Assembly (NCBI GenBank): GCA_947463165.1
Contig: CANHSW010000011.1
Coordinates: 1-18,350 of the forward strand
Direction of reading: 5' to 3'
Source of the DNA: Cyanobacteriota bacterium
GTDB lineage: Bacteria; Cyanobacteriota; Cyanobacteriia; PCC-6307; Cyanobiaceae
DNA length: 18,350 bases
The position numbers and the translations under genes were made by a program. Shown here piece by piece: positions 7,572-15,583 of this stretch. The first letter of the stretch is position 1. Each line of letters begins with the position of its first letter. The notes under the pieces are model-generated. The model ran no database searches. It was not told the origin of the DNA and saw only the letters and a list, made by a program, of their open reading frames with translations.

Positions 7572-8507
7572 GTGCCCCGCGTTGGACTGATCGTGAATGA
7601 CGGCAAAAACCTGGCCGTCACCACCGGCGACGCCATTGAAGCCCGCCTGCGCAATGCCGGCATGGAGGTGGTGCGGGTGAGTAGCTCCGGCGGCATGGTG
7701 GGCTTCGCCAACCCCGACCAATACCTGCGCACCCAGGGATTTGCCGCCTGCGTGCCCGCCAGTTTCACTGCAGATCTGAGCCTGGCCCTGGTGCTCGGCG
7801 GCGATGGCACCGTGCTCTCGGCCGCTCGCCAGACGGCACCGATCGGCGTGCCGATCCTCACCATCAACACCGGTCACCTGGGCTTCCTGGCCGAGGCCTA
7901 CCTCAGCCATCTGGACAGCGTTCTCGATCGGGTGATCGCCGGGGACTGGAAGGTGGAAGAGCGCACAATGCTGATCGTGAGCGTGATGCGTGGCGAACAG
8001 CGCCGCTGGGAGGTGCTCTGCCTCAACGAGATGGCCCTGCACCGGGAGCCACTCACCTCCATGTGCCATTTCGAGATTGCCATCGGCCGCCACGTGCCCG
8101 TGGACATCGCCGCCGACGGCGTCATCCTCTCCACCCCCACCGGCTCCACGGCCTATGCCCTCAGTGCCGGCGGCCCGGTGATCACCCCCAATTGCCCGGT
8201 GCTGCAGGTGACCCCGATCGCCCCCCACTCCCTGGCTTCCCGGGCTCTGGTATTCAGCGATCTCGAGCCGGTAACGATCTTTCCCGCCACTCCCGAGCGG
8301 CTGATGATGGTGGTGGATGGCAGTGCCGGCTGTTACATCTGGCCCGAGGATCGCGTGCTGATTCGACGCAGCGATCATCCGGTGCGCTTTGTCAGGCTGG
8401 GGGATCACGAGTTTTTCCAGGTGCTGCGCAACAAGTTGGGCTGGGGATTGCCCCACGTGGCTAAACCGGGCGCCCACCTGGACGGCAGCCTGCCGGCACC
8501 GGCATGA
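7572..8507 (+). CDS. nadK: NAD kinase
   Basis: 311 residues from a GTG at 7572 ([16 protein letters not shown]). NAD kinase phosphorylates NAD to NADP, the electron acceptor of photosynthesis. The catalytic GGDGT motif is at residues 76-80, followed by [25 protein letters not shown] and [20 protein letters not shown], all diagnostic of the family. Cyanobacteria generally have two NadK paralogues; I cannot tell which this is. The TGA stop overlaps the ATG of the response regulator as ATGA, suggesting coupled translation. Confidence 0.97.
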   Translation: MPRVGLIVNDGKNLAVTTGDAIEARLRNAGMEVVRVSSSGGMVGFANPDQYLRTQGFAACVPASFTADLSLALVLGGDGTVLSAARQTAPIGVPILTINTGHLGFLAEAYLSHLDSVLDRVIAGDWKVEERTMLIVSVMRGEQRRWEVLCLNEMALHREPLTSMCHFEIAIGRHVPVDIAADGVILSTPTGSTAYALSAGGPVITPNCPVLQVTPIAPHSLASRALVFSDLEPVTIFPATPERLMMVVDGSAGCYIWPEDRVLIRRSDHPVRFVRLGDHEFFQVLRNKLGWGLPHVAKPGAHLDGSLPAPA

Positions 8508-9244
8508 GCGATGCCCCTGAACCCGGCGCACCGGTGGTGCTGCTACTGGGTAAAGAAGCGCTGGCCCTGGCCACTCGCCTGCAGGCTTCCGGCTACAGGC
8601 CGCTGCTGGAAACTGGCGCCACCGAGCAGATAGACCCGCAGACAGAGCCGCAGACGGAGCCGCAGCTGGAGCCCCTGCCAGCCCCCCAGGCGGTACTGCT
8701 CTCGGCCAGTGCCCAGGGTCGAATCGCTGAGCTCAGGCAGCGTTACGCCAGCATTCCGCTGTTGCTGGATGTGGGAACCGACAGCGTTGAGGGCCGGGTG
8801 CAATGCCTCAGCTGCGGCGCCGACGACTTCTGGCTGTCCCAGCAGGGCCCCAGTGATCTGCTGATGCGACTGCGGCTGCACCTGGAGATATCCCAACGGG
8901 CCCAAATCCCAATCCAATTGATGCAGGTGGGGGATCTGGTGGTGAATCCGCTGGGTCGCCAGGTGAAGCGAGGCAACAGGTCAGTGGCCCTTACCGCCCG
9001 GGAATATCAGCTTTTGCTGCTGTTTCTAGAGCGCAAAGGTACGGTGGTGAGCAGGGATCAGATCCTCCGCAATGTGTGGAAAGATCAGCAAGCCACCGCC
9101 AGCAATGTAATCGAGGTATACGTGCGCTACCTGCGCCAGAAATTGGAGCAAGATGGCGAGCGCCGTTTGCTGCACACCGTGCGCGGCCAGGGCTACTGCC
9201 TGGCTGAGCGCCTGCCCCACAGCCAGCCCGAAACCACCCCATGA
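8504..9244 (+). CDS. OmpR-type transcription factor with degenerate receiver domain
   Basis: 246 residues. Residues 138-236 are a clear OmpR/PhoB winged-helix DNA-binding domain ([49 protein letters not shown]). Residues about 10-128 have the receiver fold pattern, including GADDFW, but the key residues are gone: the acidic pair is replaced (LLLGKEA), the phospho-acceptor Asp position reads Ser (AVLLSAS, about residue 67), and the conserved Lys after GADD reads Gln (LSQQG). It should therefore not be switched by Asp phosphorylation. Residues 44-57 are a Gln/Glu/Pro repeat linker ([13 protein letters not shown]). It overlaps nadK and the DUF192 gene by ATGA on both sides. No partner kinase is near. 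Confidence 0.88.
   Translation: MSDAPEPGAPVVLLLGKEALALATRLQASGYRPLLETGATEQIDPQTEPQTEPQLEPLPAPQAVLLSASAQGRIAELRQRYASIPLLLDVGTDSVEGRVQCLSCGADDFWLSQQGPSDLLMRLRLHLEISQRAQIPIQLMQVGDLVVNPLGRQVKRGNRSVALTAREYQLLLLFLERKGTVVSRDQILRNVWKDQQATASNVIEVYVRYLRQKLEQDGERRLLHTVRGQGYCLAERLPHSQPETTP
8636..8671 (+). repeat. 12-bp tandem repeat in the regulator gene
   Basis: Three 12-bp units: CCGCAGACAGAG, CCGCAGACGGAG, CCGCAGCTGGAG. They encode [12 protein letters not shown] in the receiver domain between the second strand region and the mutated phosphorylation site. The period preserves frame. Confidence 0.9.
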
Positions 9245-9906
9245 AGCCAAGACCGTCATATCAACCGCCCCGCGTAGCATCAATTCCAGCCGCCCTGATT
9301 CCCGGCCTGGCTGCTATTAGCGGACTGACGGTTATTAGCGGCCTGGCGGTGATTCCTGGACTGGCAAGTACCCCTAGCCGGTCAATTACTCACAACCTGG
9401 TGGTGACTAGCAGCCAGGCGGCGCCACCTGTTCCGGCCAGATTGCTGGTGGCAGCAGGGAAGGGGGCGCCAGTGGCGCGCTCTCCTGTCGCCCGGCCGGC
9501 GCTGGCAAGCCCGCCCCAATTCCTGCCGGTTGAGGCGCGCTGGTGCCTGCCGGGCGGTCGCTGCATCGGCCTGGAGGTGCCGCGGGGAGAGCGCCAGTTC
9601 AGCTTTGGCTTGCAGCTGCGGCCGGCATTACCAACGCTGCGGGGCATGTGGTTTGACTTCGGCAGCCCAACCCTGGCCCGCTTTTGGATGCACCGCACGC
9701 CAGAGCCTCTGGACATGCTGTTCATTCGCGACCAGCGGGTGGTGGCGATTGAGGCCAAAACCAAGCCCTGCATGCACTTGCCCTGCCGCGCCTACGGACC
9801 CGATGAGCTGGTGGAAAGCGTGGTGGAATTGGCCGCGGGCCAAGCAGAAGCGCTGGGTCTAAAAGTAGGCAGTGAGGCCGCGATCGAACTCAAGGCCCCT
9901 GACTAG
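9241..9906 (+). CDS. DUF192 family protein with repeat-bearing N-terminus
   Basis: 221 residues; the ATG at 9241 overlaps the regulator stop as ATGA. The C-terminal 120 residues match DUF192: FWMHRTPEPLDMLFIRDQRV, then VVAIEAKTKPCMHLPCRAYG, and LAAGQAEALGLKVGSEA. DUF192 proteins are small, often exported beta proteins of unknown function. The first 100 residues are unlike the family: a moderately hydrophobic run, 22-45, built of a 6-residue repeat (GLAAIS, GLTVIS, GLAVIP), then an Ala/Pro/Val-rich stretch. The hydrophobic run could act as a signal anchor, but this is uncertain. It is the last gene of the nadK cluster. Confidence 0.85.
   Translation: MKPRPSYQPPRVASIPAALIPGLAAISGLTVISGLAVIPGLASTPSRSITHNLVVTSSQAAPPVPARLLVAAGKGAPVARSPVARPALASPPQFLPVEARWCLPGGRCIGLEVPRGERQFSFGLQLRPALPTLRGMWFDFGSPTLARFWMHRTPEPLDMLFIRDQRVVAIEAKTKPCMHLPCRAYGPDELVESVVELAAGQAEALGLKVGSEAAIELKAPD
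9307..9378 (+). repeat. 18-bp tandem repeat in the DUF192 gene
   Basis: Units begin at 9307, 9325, 9343 and (degenerate) 9361: CTGGCTGCTATTAGCGGA, CTGACGGTTATTAGCGGC, CTGGCGGTGATTCCTGGA. The first two share ATTAGCGG. The period is a multiple of three. Confidence 0.85.
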
Positions 9907-9937
9907 CCCAATCCAGTCAAACTAGGCAGTCTCTAAA

Positions 9938-10009
9938 GCAGCTAAATAGGCTCTGGAGCCGGCTCTAGGGCAGCTAATTAGGCTCTAGAGCCTGCCCTAG
10001 GGCAGGCTC
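9938..10009. repeat. 32-bp tandem duplication ending in a 22-bp palindrome
   Basis: Two adjacent 32-bp copies (9938-9969 and 9970-10001) match at 28 positions; each begins GCAGCTAA and ends CTAGG. The second copy runs into a perfect 22-bp palindrome at 9988-10009 (arms GAGCCTGCCCT and AGGGCAGGCTC, no loop). It lies 31 bp after the DUF192 stop. As RNA the palindrome would make a GC-rich hairpin, so it may terminate the nadK cluster even though the following bases are GGGGAAAT and not a T-run. Confidence 0.8.
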
Positions 10010-10156
10010 GGGGAAATCGCCATAAAGATCGTTGTTTCAGCGATCCTGCCAATGGATAATTTATTCGGCATCTTGATAACCTTTGCGCCATCCAAATATT
10101 TTTTGAGGCATCGGCAAGTGCCCCATGCGGCTACCAAACCAGCTCAGGCGGCCAGC

Positions 10157-11599
10157 TCAATAGCGCTTGCCCTTCAGCACCAGCACCGGGTTCATCGGCG
10201 CCAGGCGCGTGCCATCGGCCAGCGGGGCACCGCGCCAGCTCTGGTGTTGGCTCACAGAAATGCGCAGGCCACTGGCCTGCAGCGGTGCCTTCAATTCGGC
10301 CAGGGATTCCAGGGTGGCCAGGGGGATCACCACCAGGCCCCCCGGCCGCAGCCGCGCCAGCACCACCTGGAGCACCGCCTGCCGCTCACGGCCGCCGCCG
10401 ATCACCACCCGATCGGGATCGGGAAAACCGCTGAGGGCCTCCGGGGCCTGGCCCTCCTGGATGCTGGCCGGGCTCACCCCCAACCGCTCGGCATTGGCGG
10501 CGATCAGGGCAGCTGATCCACCTCGGCGCTCCAGGGCCCAGAGGGCCAAAGAGGGCCGCAGGCGCAGGGCCTCCAGGCCGATGGAACCGACGCCGGCGCC
10601 CAGGTCCCAGAGCACGCCGCAGGCCGGCAGCTCCAGATCCGCCAACACCTGCACGCGCACCTCCCGCTTGGTCATCAGGCCGGGGCGATCGGCATGCTGC
10701 AGCCACAGGCCATCGTCAATGCCAAACAGGGGCAGGTCTTCCGGATTGGCGGGCGGGGCGGGGGGCTCGGCAATCAGCAGCACCAGCTGCAGGGGGTCCC
10801 CCAGATCAACCAGGGGCCGCTCCGGATCGAGGCGCCGCACCCGCTCATCCGGGTGTCCGAGTTTCTCGCACAGCCACACCCCATAGGCCCGCTGCAGGCC
10901 GGAGGCCCTCAACAGGGTCAGCACCGCCTCGGCACCGCCGCGGCCCGGATCTGTAAGCACCGCCAGGGCGGGGGGCCGCCGCTGCAGGGCAGCCGCCAGG
11001 GGCTCGCTATCGCGGCCGTGCAGGCTGATCCAACTGGCGTCCTGCCAGGGGCGACCAATGCGGGCGAAGGCCAGCTGCAAAGAGGTGGGGGCTGGCTGGA
11101 ACCGCAGCCGCTCGACCCCAAACCGCTGCAGCAGTAGCCGTCCAATGCCAAACCAGAGCGGATCGCCACTGGCCAGCACCACCATCGGCACAGCTGCCCC
11201 AAAAGCCGCTGCCAATTCCTCCATCAGCAGCTCCGGCTGATCGCTGGCGATCAGCCGCCCAGGCCAGATGCCGGCTGAGGTGATGCTCGATGGAAGGCCT
11301 GAAGGGGAGCCTGATGAATAGATCTTTGGAGCGCCAGAGCTGTGTAACCACCGCTCCAGCTGGGGCAGCAGGCGACGCGGGGCCGCCACCAGCGCCGCGG
11401 CCCGCAAGCTGGCCTGGGCCGCCGCCGAAAGGCCCTCCACCCCAGAGGCATCGCAGCCCAGCACAGTGCAGAACGGCAGGCTGGCGCCAGCCTGCTGGGC
11501 CGCCTCTGCTGGGGGATCGAAGGCTGGGGGATCAAAGGCTGGGGGATCGCAGCCAGGGTCCGCTGGTGGGTTGAAACCGCTCAGAGCTGCCCAGTCCAA
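10157..11599 (-). CDS. cobL: Precorrin-6Y C5,15-methyltransferase (CbiE-CbiT fusion)
   Basis: 480 residues from a TTG at 11599. The CbiE part begins near residue 46 (VLGCDASGVEGLS) and includes ASGDPLWFGIGRLLLQRFG. The CbiT part covers about 305-480: TKREVRVQVLADLELP, the SAM-binding DLGAGVGSIGLEALRL, and VVIGGGRERQAVLQ. The fused enzyme methylates C5 and C15 and decarboxylates the ring side chain in corrin synthesis. Residues 1-45 precede the family domain and contain a DPPAF repeat encoded by a 15-bp tandem repeat; a GTG at 11464 is an alternative start exactly at the domain edge. It diverges from the small gene at 11647. Confidence 0.94.
   Translation of the reverse strand: MDWAALSGFNPPADPGCDPPAFDPPAFDPPAEAAQQAGASLPFCTVLGCDASGVEGLSAAAQASLRAAALVAAPRRLLPQLERWLHSSGAPKIYSSGSPSGLPSSITSAGIWPGRLIASDQPELLMEELAAAFGAAVPMVVLASGDPLWFGIGRLLLQRFGVERLRFQPAPTSLQLAFARIGRPWQDASWISLHGRDSEPLAAALQRRPPALAVLTDPGRGGAEAVLTLLRASGLQRAYGVWLCEKLGHPDERVRRLDPERPLVDLGDPLQLVLLIAEPPAPPANPEDLPLFGIDDGLWLQHADRPGLMTKREVRVQVLADLELPACGVLWDLGAGVGSIGLEALRLRPSLALWALERRGGSAALIAANAERLGVSPASIQEGQAPEALSGFPDPDRVVIGGGRERQAVLQVVLARLRPGGLVVIPLATLESLAELKAPLQASGLRISVSQHQSWRGAPLADGTRLAPMNPVLVLKGKRY
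11511..11555 (-). repeat. 15-bp tandem repeat at the 5' end of cobL
   Basis: On the plus strand, GGGGGATCGAAGGCT, GGGGGATCAAAGGCT and GGGGGATCGCAGCCA follow each other directly. Read in the cobL frame they give DPPAF-type units. The frame-keeping period supports translation of the N-terminal extension. Confidence 0.85.
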
Positions 11600-11646
11600 G
11601 GGGCCCTGATCCTGCTACATACACGCCTTCACCGAACGCCGCCGCG

Positions 11647-11943
11647 ATGCCCGCCGATCCCTCAGATCCAGCCGCCGGCCAGCCAAGCCACCAGGGATCC
11701 GGCCCGCCGGCCCAGCGGAAGCAGGATCGTCGCCAGCGCATCAGCGATCTGGTGGTGGCCTTGATTGGCCAGCAGGGGGAGTTGGAATTGCTCGATGGTG
11801 GCGGCCAAGTGCCCGCGGCGGGGGCCGATGCGGCCAGCTGGTTAGAGCGCAATCGGCGCTTAATCCAGCGCTACCAGAGCCTGGTGCGCACGGCGGCCAC
11901 CCTCGATGCCCTGATCGACCAGGAAATAGCAGGGGATTTCTGA
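11647..11943 (+). CDS. Small protein of unknown function
   Basis: 98 residues from the ATG at 11647. The first 25 residues are Pro/Ser/Gln-rich and probably disordered. Residues 27-98 look like a small helical soluble domain: DRRQRISDLVVALIGQQGEL, then LELLDGGG, ASWLERNRRLIQRYQSLVR, TAATLDALIDQEI. No membrane segment or known motif is seen. It is a lone plus-strand gene between cobL (divergent) and fabG (convergent, 43 bp gap). Composition and codon use resemble the neighbours, so it is likely real, perhaps a lineage-specific picocyanobacterial protein. I do not recognise its family. Confidence 0.7.
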   Translation: MPADPSDPAAGQPSHQGSGPPAQRKQDRRQRISDLVVALIGQQGELELLDGGGQVPAAGADAASWLERNRRLIQRYQSLVRTAATLDALIDQEIAGDF

Positions 11944-11986
11944 AGGATATTTAATCCCCCAGGAATTGCCTGCCGATTATATCGGC

Positions 11987-12745
11987 TCAGCGCATCACCA
12001 TGCCCCCGTCCACCTGCAGCACCTGGCCGGTGATGTAGGCGGCGGCGGGATCGGCGGCCAGGAAACGCACGGCGCCGGCCACCTCGGCGCTCTGGCCCAT
12101 GCGGCCCAGGGGGATGGCCTTGAGAATCGGCTCCTTGTCGAGGTCTTTAGTCATGTCGCTATCAATAAAACCTGGCGCCACCGCATTCACCGTGATGCCG
12201 CGACTGGCGAATTCAGCGGCGGTGCTGCGGGTCAAGCCGATCACACCGGCCTTAGCGGCGCTGTAATTGGCCTGGCCGGGGTTGCCGAACAGGGCGACCA
12301 CGGAGGTGATGTTGATGATGCGGCCGCTGCGGGCCTTGAGCATCGAGCGGCTGACGGCTCGGGTGCAGAGAAACACGCCGGTGAGGTTTAGATCGATCAC
12401 GCTCTGCCAATCGGCGGTCTTCATGCGCATCAGCAGGCCATCGCGGGTGATGCCGGCATTGTTGACAAGCACATCCAGGCGACCCTCCCGCTCCAGCACC
12501 GCCTTGACCATCGCCTCCACCTGCTGTTCATCGGCCACATTGGCCCGATGGGCCCAGGCCTTGCCGCCCGCCGCCTGGATCTCGTTCACCATCGCCTCAG
12601 CGGCCTCGGGGGAACTGGCGTAGTTGACCACCAAGGTGGCACCGGCGCCGGCCAGCTCCCGGGCGATCGCGGCGCCAATGCCCCGGCTGGCGCCGGTGAC
12701 CAGGGCGACCTGGCCGGCAAGGGGGAGGGCGATGGCCATCGACAT
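11987..12745 (-). CDS. fabG: 3-oxoacyl-ACP reductase
   Basis: 252 residues from the ATG at 12745; a second ATG two codons later (12739) is equally possible. A classical short-chain dehydrogenase: NADPH-binding TGASRGIG (17-24), NNAG (95-98), catalytic Asn120, Ser148 and Y161-x3-K165 ([15 protein letters not shown]), and the C-terminal [13 protein letters not shown] typical of FabG. It reduces 3-oxoacyl-ACP in fatty-acid elongation. It lies 72 bp after the channel gene on the same strand and holds one HIP1 site. A close SDR paralogue such as a PhaB-like enzyme is less likely given the end of the protein. Confidence 0.93.
   Translation of the reverse strand: MSMAIALPLAGQVALVTGASRGIGAAIARELAGAGATLVVNYASSPEAAEAMVNEIQAAGGKAWAHRANVADEQQVEAMVKAVLEREGRLDVLVNNAGITRDGLLMRMKTADWQSVIDLNLTGVFLCTRAVSRSMLKARSGRIINITSVVALFGNPGQANYSAAKAGVIGLTRSTAAEFASRGITVNAVAPGFIDSDMTKDLDKEPILKAIPLGRMGQSAEVAGAVRFLAADPAAAYITGQVLQVDGGMVMR
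12663..12670. repeat. HIP1 palindrome
   Basis: GCGATCGC within the 5' part of fabG, the third copy in the window. Confidence 0.9.
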
Positions 12746-12817
12746 TGGGTGGAAAGGATCGGGGGAGCGTAGGTCTCGCCTGTGGCCGCCGCTAGATCGC
12801 CAAAAAATCCCCAGGCG

Positions 12818-13933
12818 CTAGGAGGGCATACTGCCCACCTCGCTGAGGGCGGGCCCGAGCAACAGGCCAAATTTGCGCAACTGCTCCTTGCTACCCATCA
12901 CCACCAGCAGCTGACCCGGGGCCAGCGGCTCACTGCCGCCGGGGTTGGCAATCAAGCGACTGTCGCTGGGCAGATAGGCCGCCCCGCGAACGACAGCCTC
13001 GCCCAGGCGGCTGCGGTCTGGATTGCGGATCGCCAACACCAGAGCGCCGCTGCGCCTTCCCACCTGCAGGTCGGCCAGATTGCTCCCCTCCAGGGCTGCC
13101 AATCTGCGGGGGTCGTCGCTGAGCTGAAACTCCTCCACCTCACAGTCGGAGCCGGCCAGCAATTCCATGAAGTTCACCGCCAGGGGCCGCAGGGCCGTGG
13201 CGGCCATCGTGCGGCCGCCGGCCACGTAGGGACTGACCACCTGATCGGCGCCCGCCAGCCGCAGCTTGCGCTCGGCCTCGGAGCTGTCGGCCCGGGCGAT
13301 CAAGCGGCAATCGGAGCGAATACCCCGGGCGCTGAGCACCACGTAGAGGTTGGCGGCGTTATTGGGCAGGGCCGCCACCAGGCTGCGGCAGCGATGGATG
13401 CCAGCCTCGATCAGGGTTTCATCCAGGGTGGCATCGGCCATCAGCACCGCCAGGCCCAGTTCTTCCGCCGCATCCCGCCGCTCCACATCCATCTCCACCA
13501 CCAGCAGCGGCACCCCCTCCCGGCCCAGTTGGGCGGCGATCTCGCGGCCCATGCGGCCGTAGCCGCAGAGAATCACATGGTTTTCCATCGACTGCAGCCA
13601 GTGGCGGAAACGGCGCTCCCGCAGGCGTCGGAAGTAGCCAGATTCTGAAAGGCCGATCAAGCCCTGCACCGTCAACTGCACCACGCCGATGCCGCCGATC
13701 AGGGAAAGGGCTGTCACCACCCGCCCGGCGCTATTGAGCACCGGGGTGTGGCCATCGCTGAAGCCGAGGGTGCTGAGGGTGATCAGCACCATCCAGTAGC
13801 AGTCGCCCCAATCCCAACCGTTGGTGATCCGATAGCCCAGGGCGGAGAGGTTGATCACCAGGATCAACCCGAACAGCGGCAATAGCCAGGGCCGACGGTC
13901 GCGGGTGGAGGGTGGACGCCGCTGGCGCAGCAT
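12818..13933 (-). CDS. Two-helix K+ channel-like protein with RCK/TrkA domains
   Basis: 371 residues. A first membrane helix (residues about 16-34, LLPLFGLILVINLSALGY), a pore loop (42-60, DCYWMVLITLSTLGFSD) and a second helix (69-92) form a KcsA/MthK-like pore module. Then come an RCK_N domain with VILCGYGRMGREIAAQLG (119-136), an acidic nucleotide-contact region VVEMD, and an RCK_C domain (about 250-365). It should gate ion flow in response to a cytosolic ligand. The filter reads TLGFSD in place of the usual TxGYGD. Its ATG overlaps the glycosyltransferase stop by one base (TGATG), so the two are probably co-translated. Confidence 0.88.
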   Translation of the reverse strand: MLRQRRPPSTRDRRPWLLPLFGLILVINLSALGYRITNGWDWGDCYWMVLITLSTLGFSDGHTPVLNSAGRVVTALSLIGGIGVVQLTVQGLIGLSESGYFRRLRERRFRHWLQSMENHVILCGYGRMGREIAAQLGREGVPLLVVEMDVERRDAAEELGLAVLMADATLDETLIEAGIHRCRSLVAALPNNAANLYVVLSARGIRSDCRLIARADSSEAERKLRLAGADQVVSPYVAGGRTMAATALRPLAVNFMELLAGSDCEVEEFQLSDDPRRLAALEGSNLADLQVGRRSGALVLAIRNPDRSRLGEAVVRGAAYLPSDSRLIANPGGSEPLAPGQLLVVMGSKEQLRKFGLLLGPALSEVGSMPS

Positions 13934-14781
13934 CAGCCGAAACCGAGGGCGGCCATCACCGTTTCAACGCTCACTTCACTGAGCGCTTGGCCGGGTTTAG
14001 CGCAGACCGCCTGCAAACCGGGCCGGCTGGGCAGCTCGGCGGCCGCAGGGCCCAGGGTTACCAGCGGCAGCCCCAGCATCAGGGCCAATTCAATGCTGAG
14101 GGGATCGCTGGCTAAAACCACATCGGCACTGGCAAGCTGGGCCGCCCGCTGCCGGGGGCTAGCGGGGGCATCGCCGGCGCCGATCTGGGCCAGCCGCAGG
14201 TCGCCGAGGCGGCTGCGGATCTGTTGGGGCAACTCCAACCAGCGCTGGGCGGGCCAGTCGCCTGGTCCGCCGGCGGGAGCCAACAACAGCAGCGGTCCAG
14301 AGCCGGCGGGCAGGGCCTGGGCCGCCGCCTCCAGATCGGCACGACCTAGCTGCAACCGGAAGTCATCGGCCCGCAGTGTTACTCCCACGGGCCGCAGATA
14401 GGCCTCCATGGCCTGGGCTGGCCAGCCGGCGCTGGGGCTCACCAGGTCGGTGGCGGAAAAGCCGCCAACCGCCACCCTGGTGGGGATATGGCTCATCGAC
14501 AGCATCAAATCCACCGCCCGGCCGGCGGCGAGGTTGACGCAAAGCTGGAAGTCGGGCTCGCGCACCGTACCGAGCAAATTCGACCAATCAGCCAGGGTGG
14601 CGTCTTCAAACTGGAAGGGGATGGCCCGTTGCACGGCCGGATGCAGACCCCACCAGCCGGTGAGTTTGGGCGCACAGACCACCTGCACCTGGGCCGCCAG
14701 TTGCTCGGCCACCGCCGCCACCGCCGCAAACAACTGCAGCTGGCGCGCGGCCGTGCCCGGAATCAGGAACAGGGCACGCAT
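13933..14781 (-). CDS. GT9-type glycosyltransferase (heptosyltransferase-like)
   Basis: 282 residues from the ATG at 14781, shorter than typical GT9 enzymes (about 320-350). The N-terminal Rossmann half starts MRALFLIPGTAARQLQLFAA; the C-terminal half carries LLLLAPAGGPGDWPAQRW and ADVVLASDPLSIELALMLGL, corresponding to the donor-binding region of RfaF/WaaC-type proteins. It may add a sugar to lipopolysaccharide or another surface glycan; donor and acceptor cannot be read from sequence. It is head to head with ispD and is the first gene of a minus-strand run with the channel and fabG. Confidence 0.8.
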   Translation of the reverse strand: MRALFLIPGTAARQLQLFAAVAAVAEQLAAQVQVVCAPKLTGWWGLHPAVQRAIPFQFEDATLADWSNLLGTVREPDFQLCVNLAAGRAVDLMLSMSHIPTRVAVGGFSATDLVSPSAGWPAQAMEAYLRPVGVTLRADDFRLQLGRADLEAAAQALPAGSGPLLLLAPAGGPGDWPAQRWLELPQQIRSRLGDLRLAQIGAGDAPASPRQRAAQLASADVVLASDPLSIELALMLGLPLVTLGPAAAELPSRPGLQAVCAKPGQALSEVSVETVMAALGFG

Positions 14782-14878
14782 TGTTTTGGCTAAGGCAGGC
14801 AGGTCTGATTGTATGGATCGGCTCCAGGGCTGGCTGTGCGCCCTGATGCCTCAACTGTTTGGGAGTTGATCCGTCGCC

Positions 14879-15568
14879 ATGCATTTGCTGATCGCCGCCG
14901 CCGGCAGCGGCCGCCGCATGGGCGCCAGCGGCAACAAGCTGCTGCTCGACCTGGCCGGCCGGCCAGTGCTGGCCTGGACCCTGGATGCGGTATTGGCCTG
15001 CCCGGCGATTAGCTGGATCGGCATCGTCGGCCAGCCCATCGATGCCGATCCAATCGCCGCGATCATTGCGGCGGCCAAGCCCGATCGCCCCCTGCGCTGG
15101 ATCCTGGGCGGCGACAGCCGTCAGGAATCGGTGCGCCGCGGGCTGGAGGCCCTGCCAGCGGAGGCCAGCGGCGTGCTGATCCACGACGGCGCCCGCTGCT
15201 TTGTGGAGGCGGAGCTGTTGCAGCGCTGCGCCAGCGCCGTGCAGGCCGGCAGGGCGGTGATCGCCGCCACGCCAGTTACCGACACGATCAAGCAGGTGGC
15301 TGATGATGGCACCATCACGGCCACGCCAGAGCGCAGTGGGCTCTGGGCAGCCCAGACCCCCCAGGGATTCCCAGTGGCCCAGCTGCGCCAGGCCCATGCC
15401 ACCGCCAGCGCCGAGGGTTGGACGGTCACCGACGACGCCGCCCTGTTCGAACGGCTGGGCCTACCGGTGCAGGTGCTGGCAGCGCCGGCATCGAATATCA
15501 AACTCACCACCCGCTTCGATCTAAGCATCGCCGCAGCAGTTATCGCCTCCCGAGGCCCAACTGCATAG
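14879..15568 (+). CDS. ispD: 2-C-methyl-D-erythritol 4-phosphate cytidylyltransferase
   Basis: 229 residues from the ATG at 14879, the usual length. CTP-binding loop [20 protein letters not shown] (6-25), [25 protein letters not shown], and [15 protein letters not shown] are family signatures, and the end [13 protein letters not shown] matches IspD. It performs the third step of the MEP pathway toward carotenoids, phytol and the plastoquinone tail made by the nearby UbiA pathway. It converges on the LD-carboxypeptidase gene with a 15-bp gap. Confidence 0.96.
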   Translation: MHLLIAAAGSGRRMGASGNKLLLDLAGRPVLAWTLDAVLACPAISWIGIVGQPIDADPIAAIIAAAKPDRPLRWILGGDSRQESVRRGLEALPAEASGVLIHDGARCFVEAELLQRCASAVQAGRAVIAATPVTDTIKQVADDGTITATPERSGLWAAQTPQGFPVAQLRQAHATASAEGWTVTDDAALFERLGLPVQVLAAPASNIKLTTRFDLSIAAAVIASRGPTA

Positions 15569-15583
15569 AAATACCTGGCTCAC

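Noticed and set aside
12782..12817. Terminator between the channel gene and fabG
   Set aside because: A T-run exists on the minus strand but it lies inside an imperfect, long-loop repeat and not after a stem.
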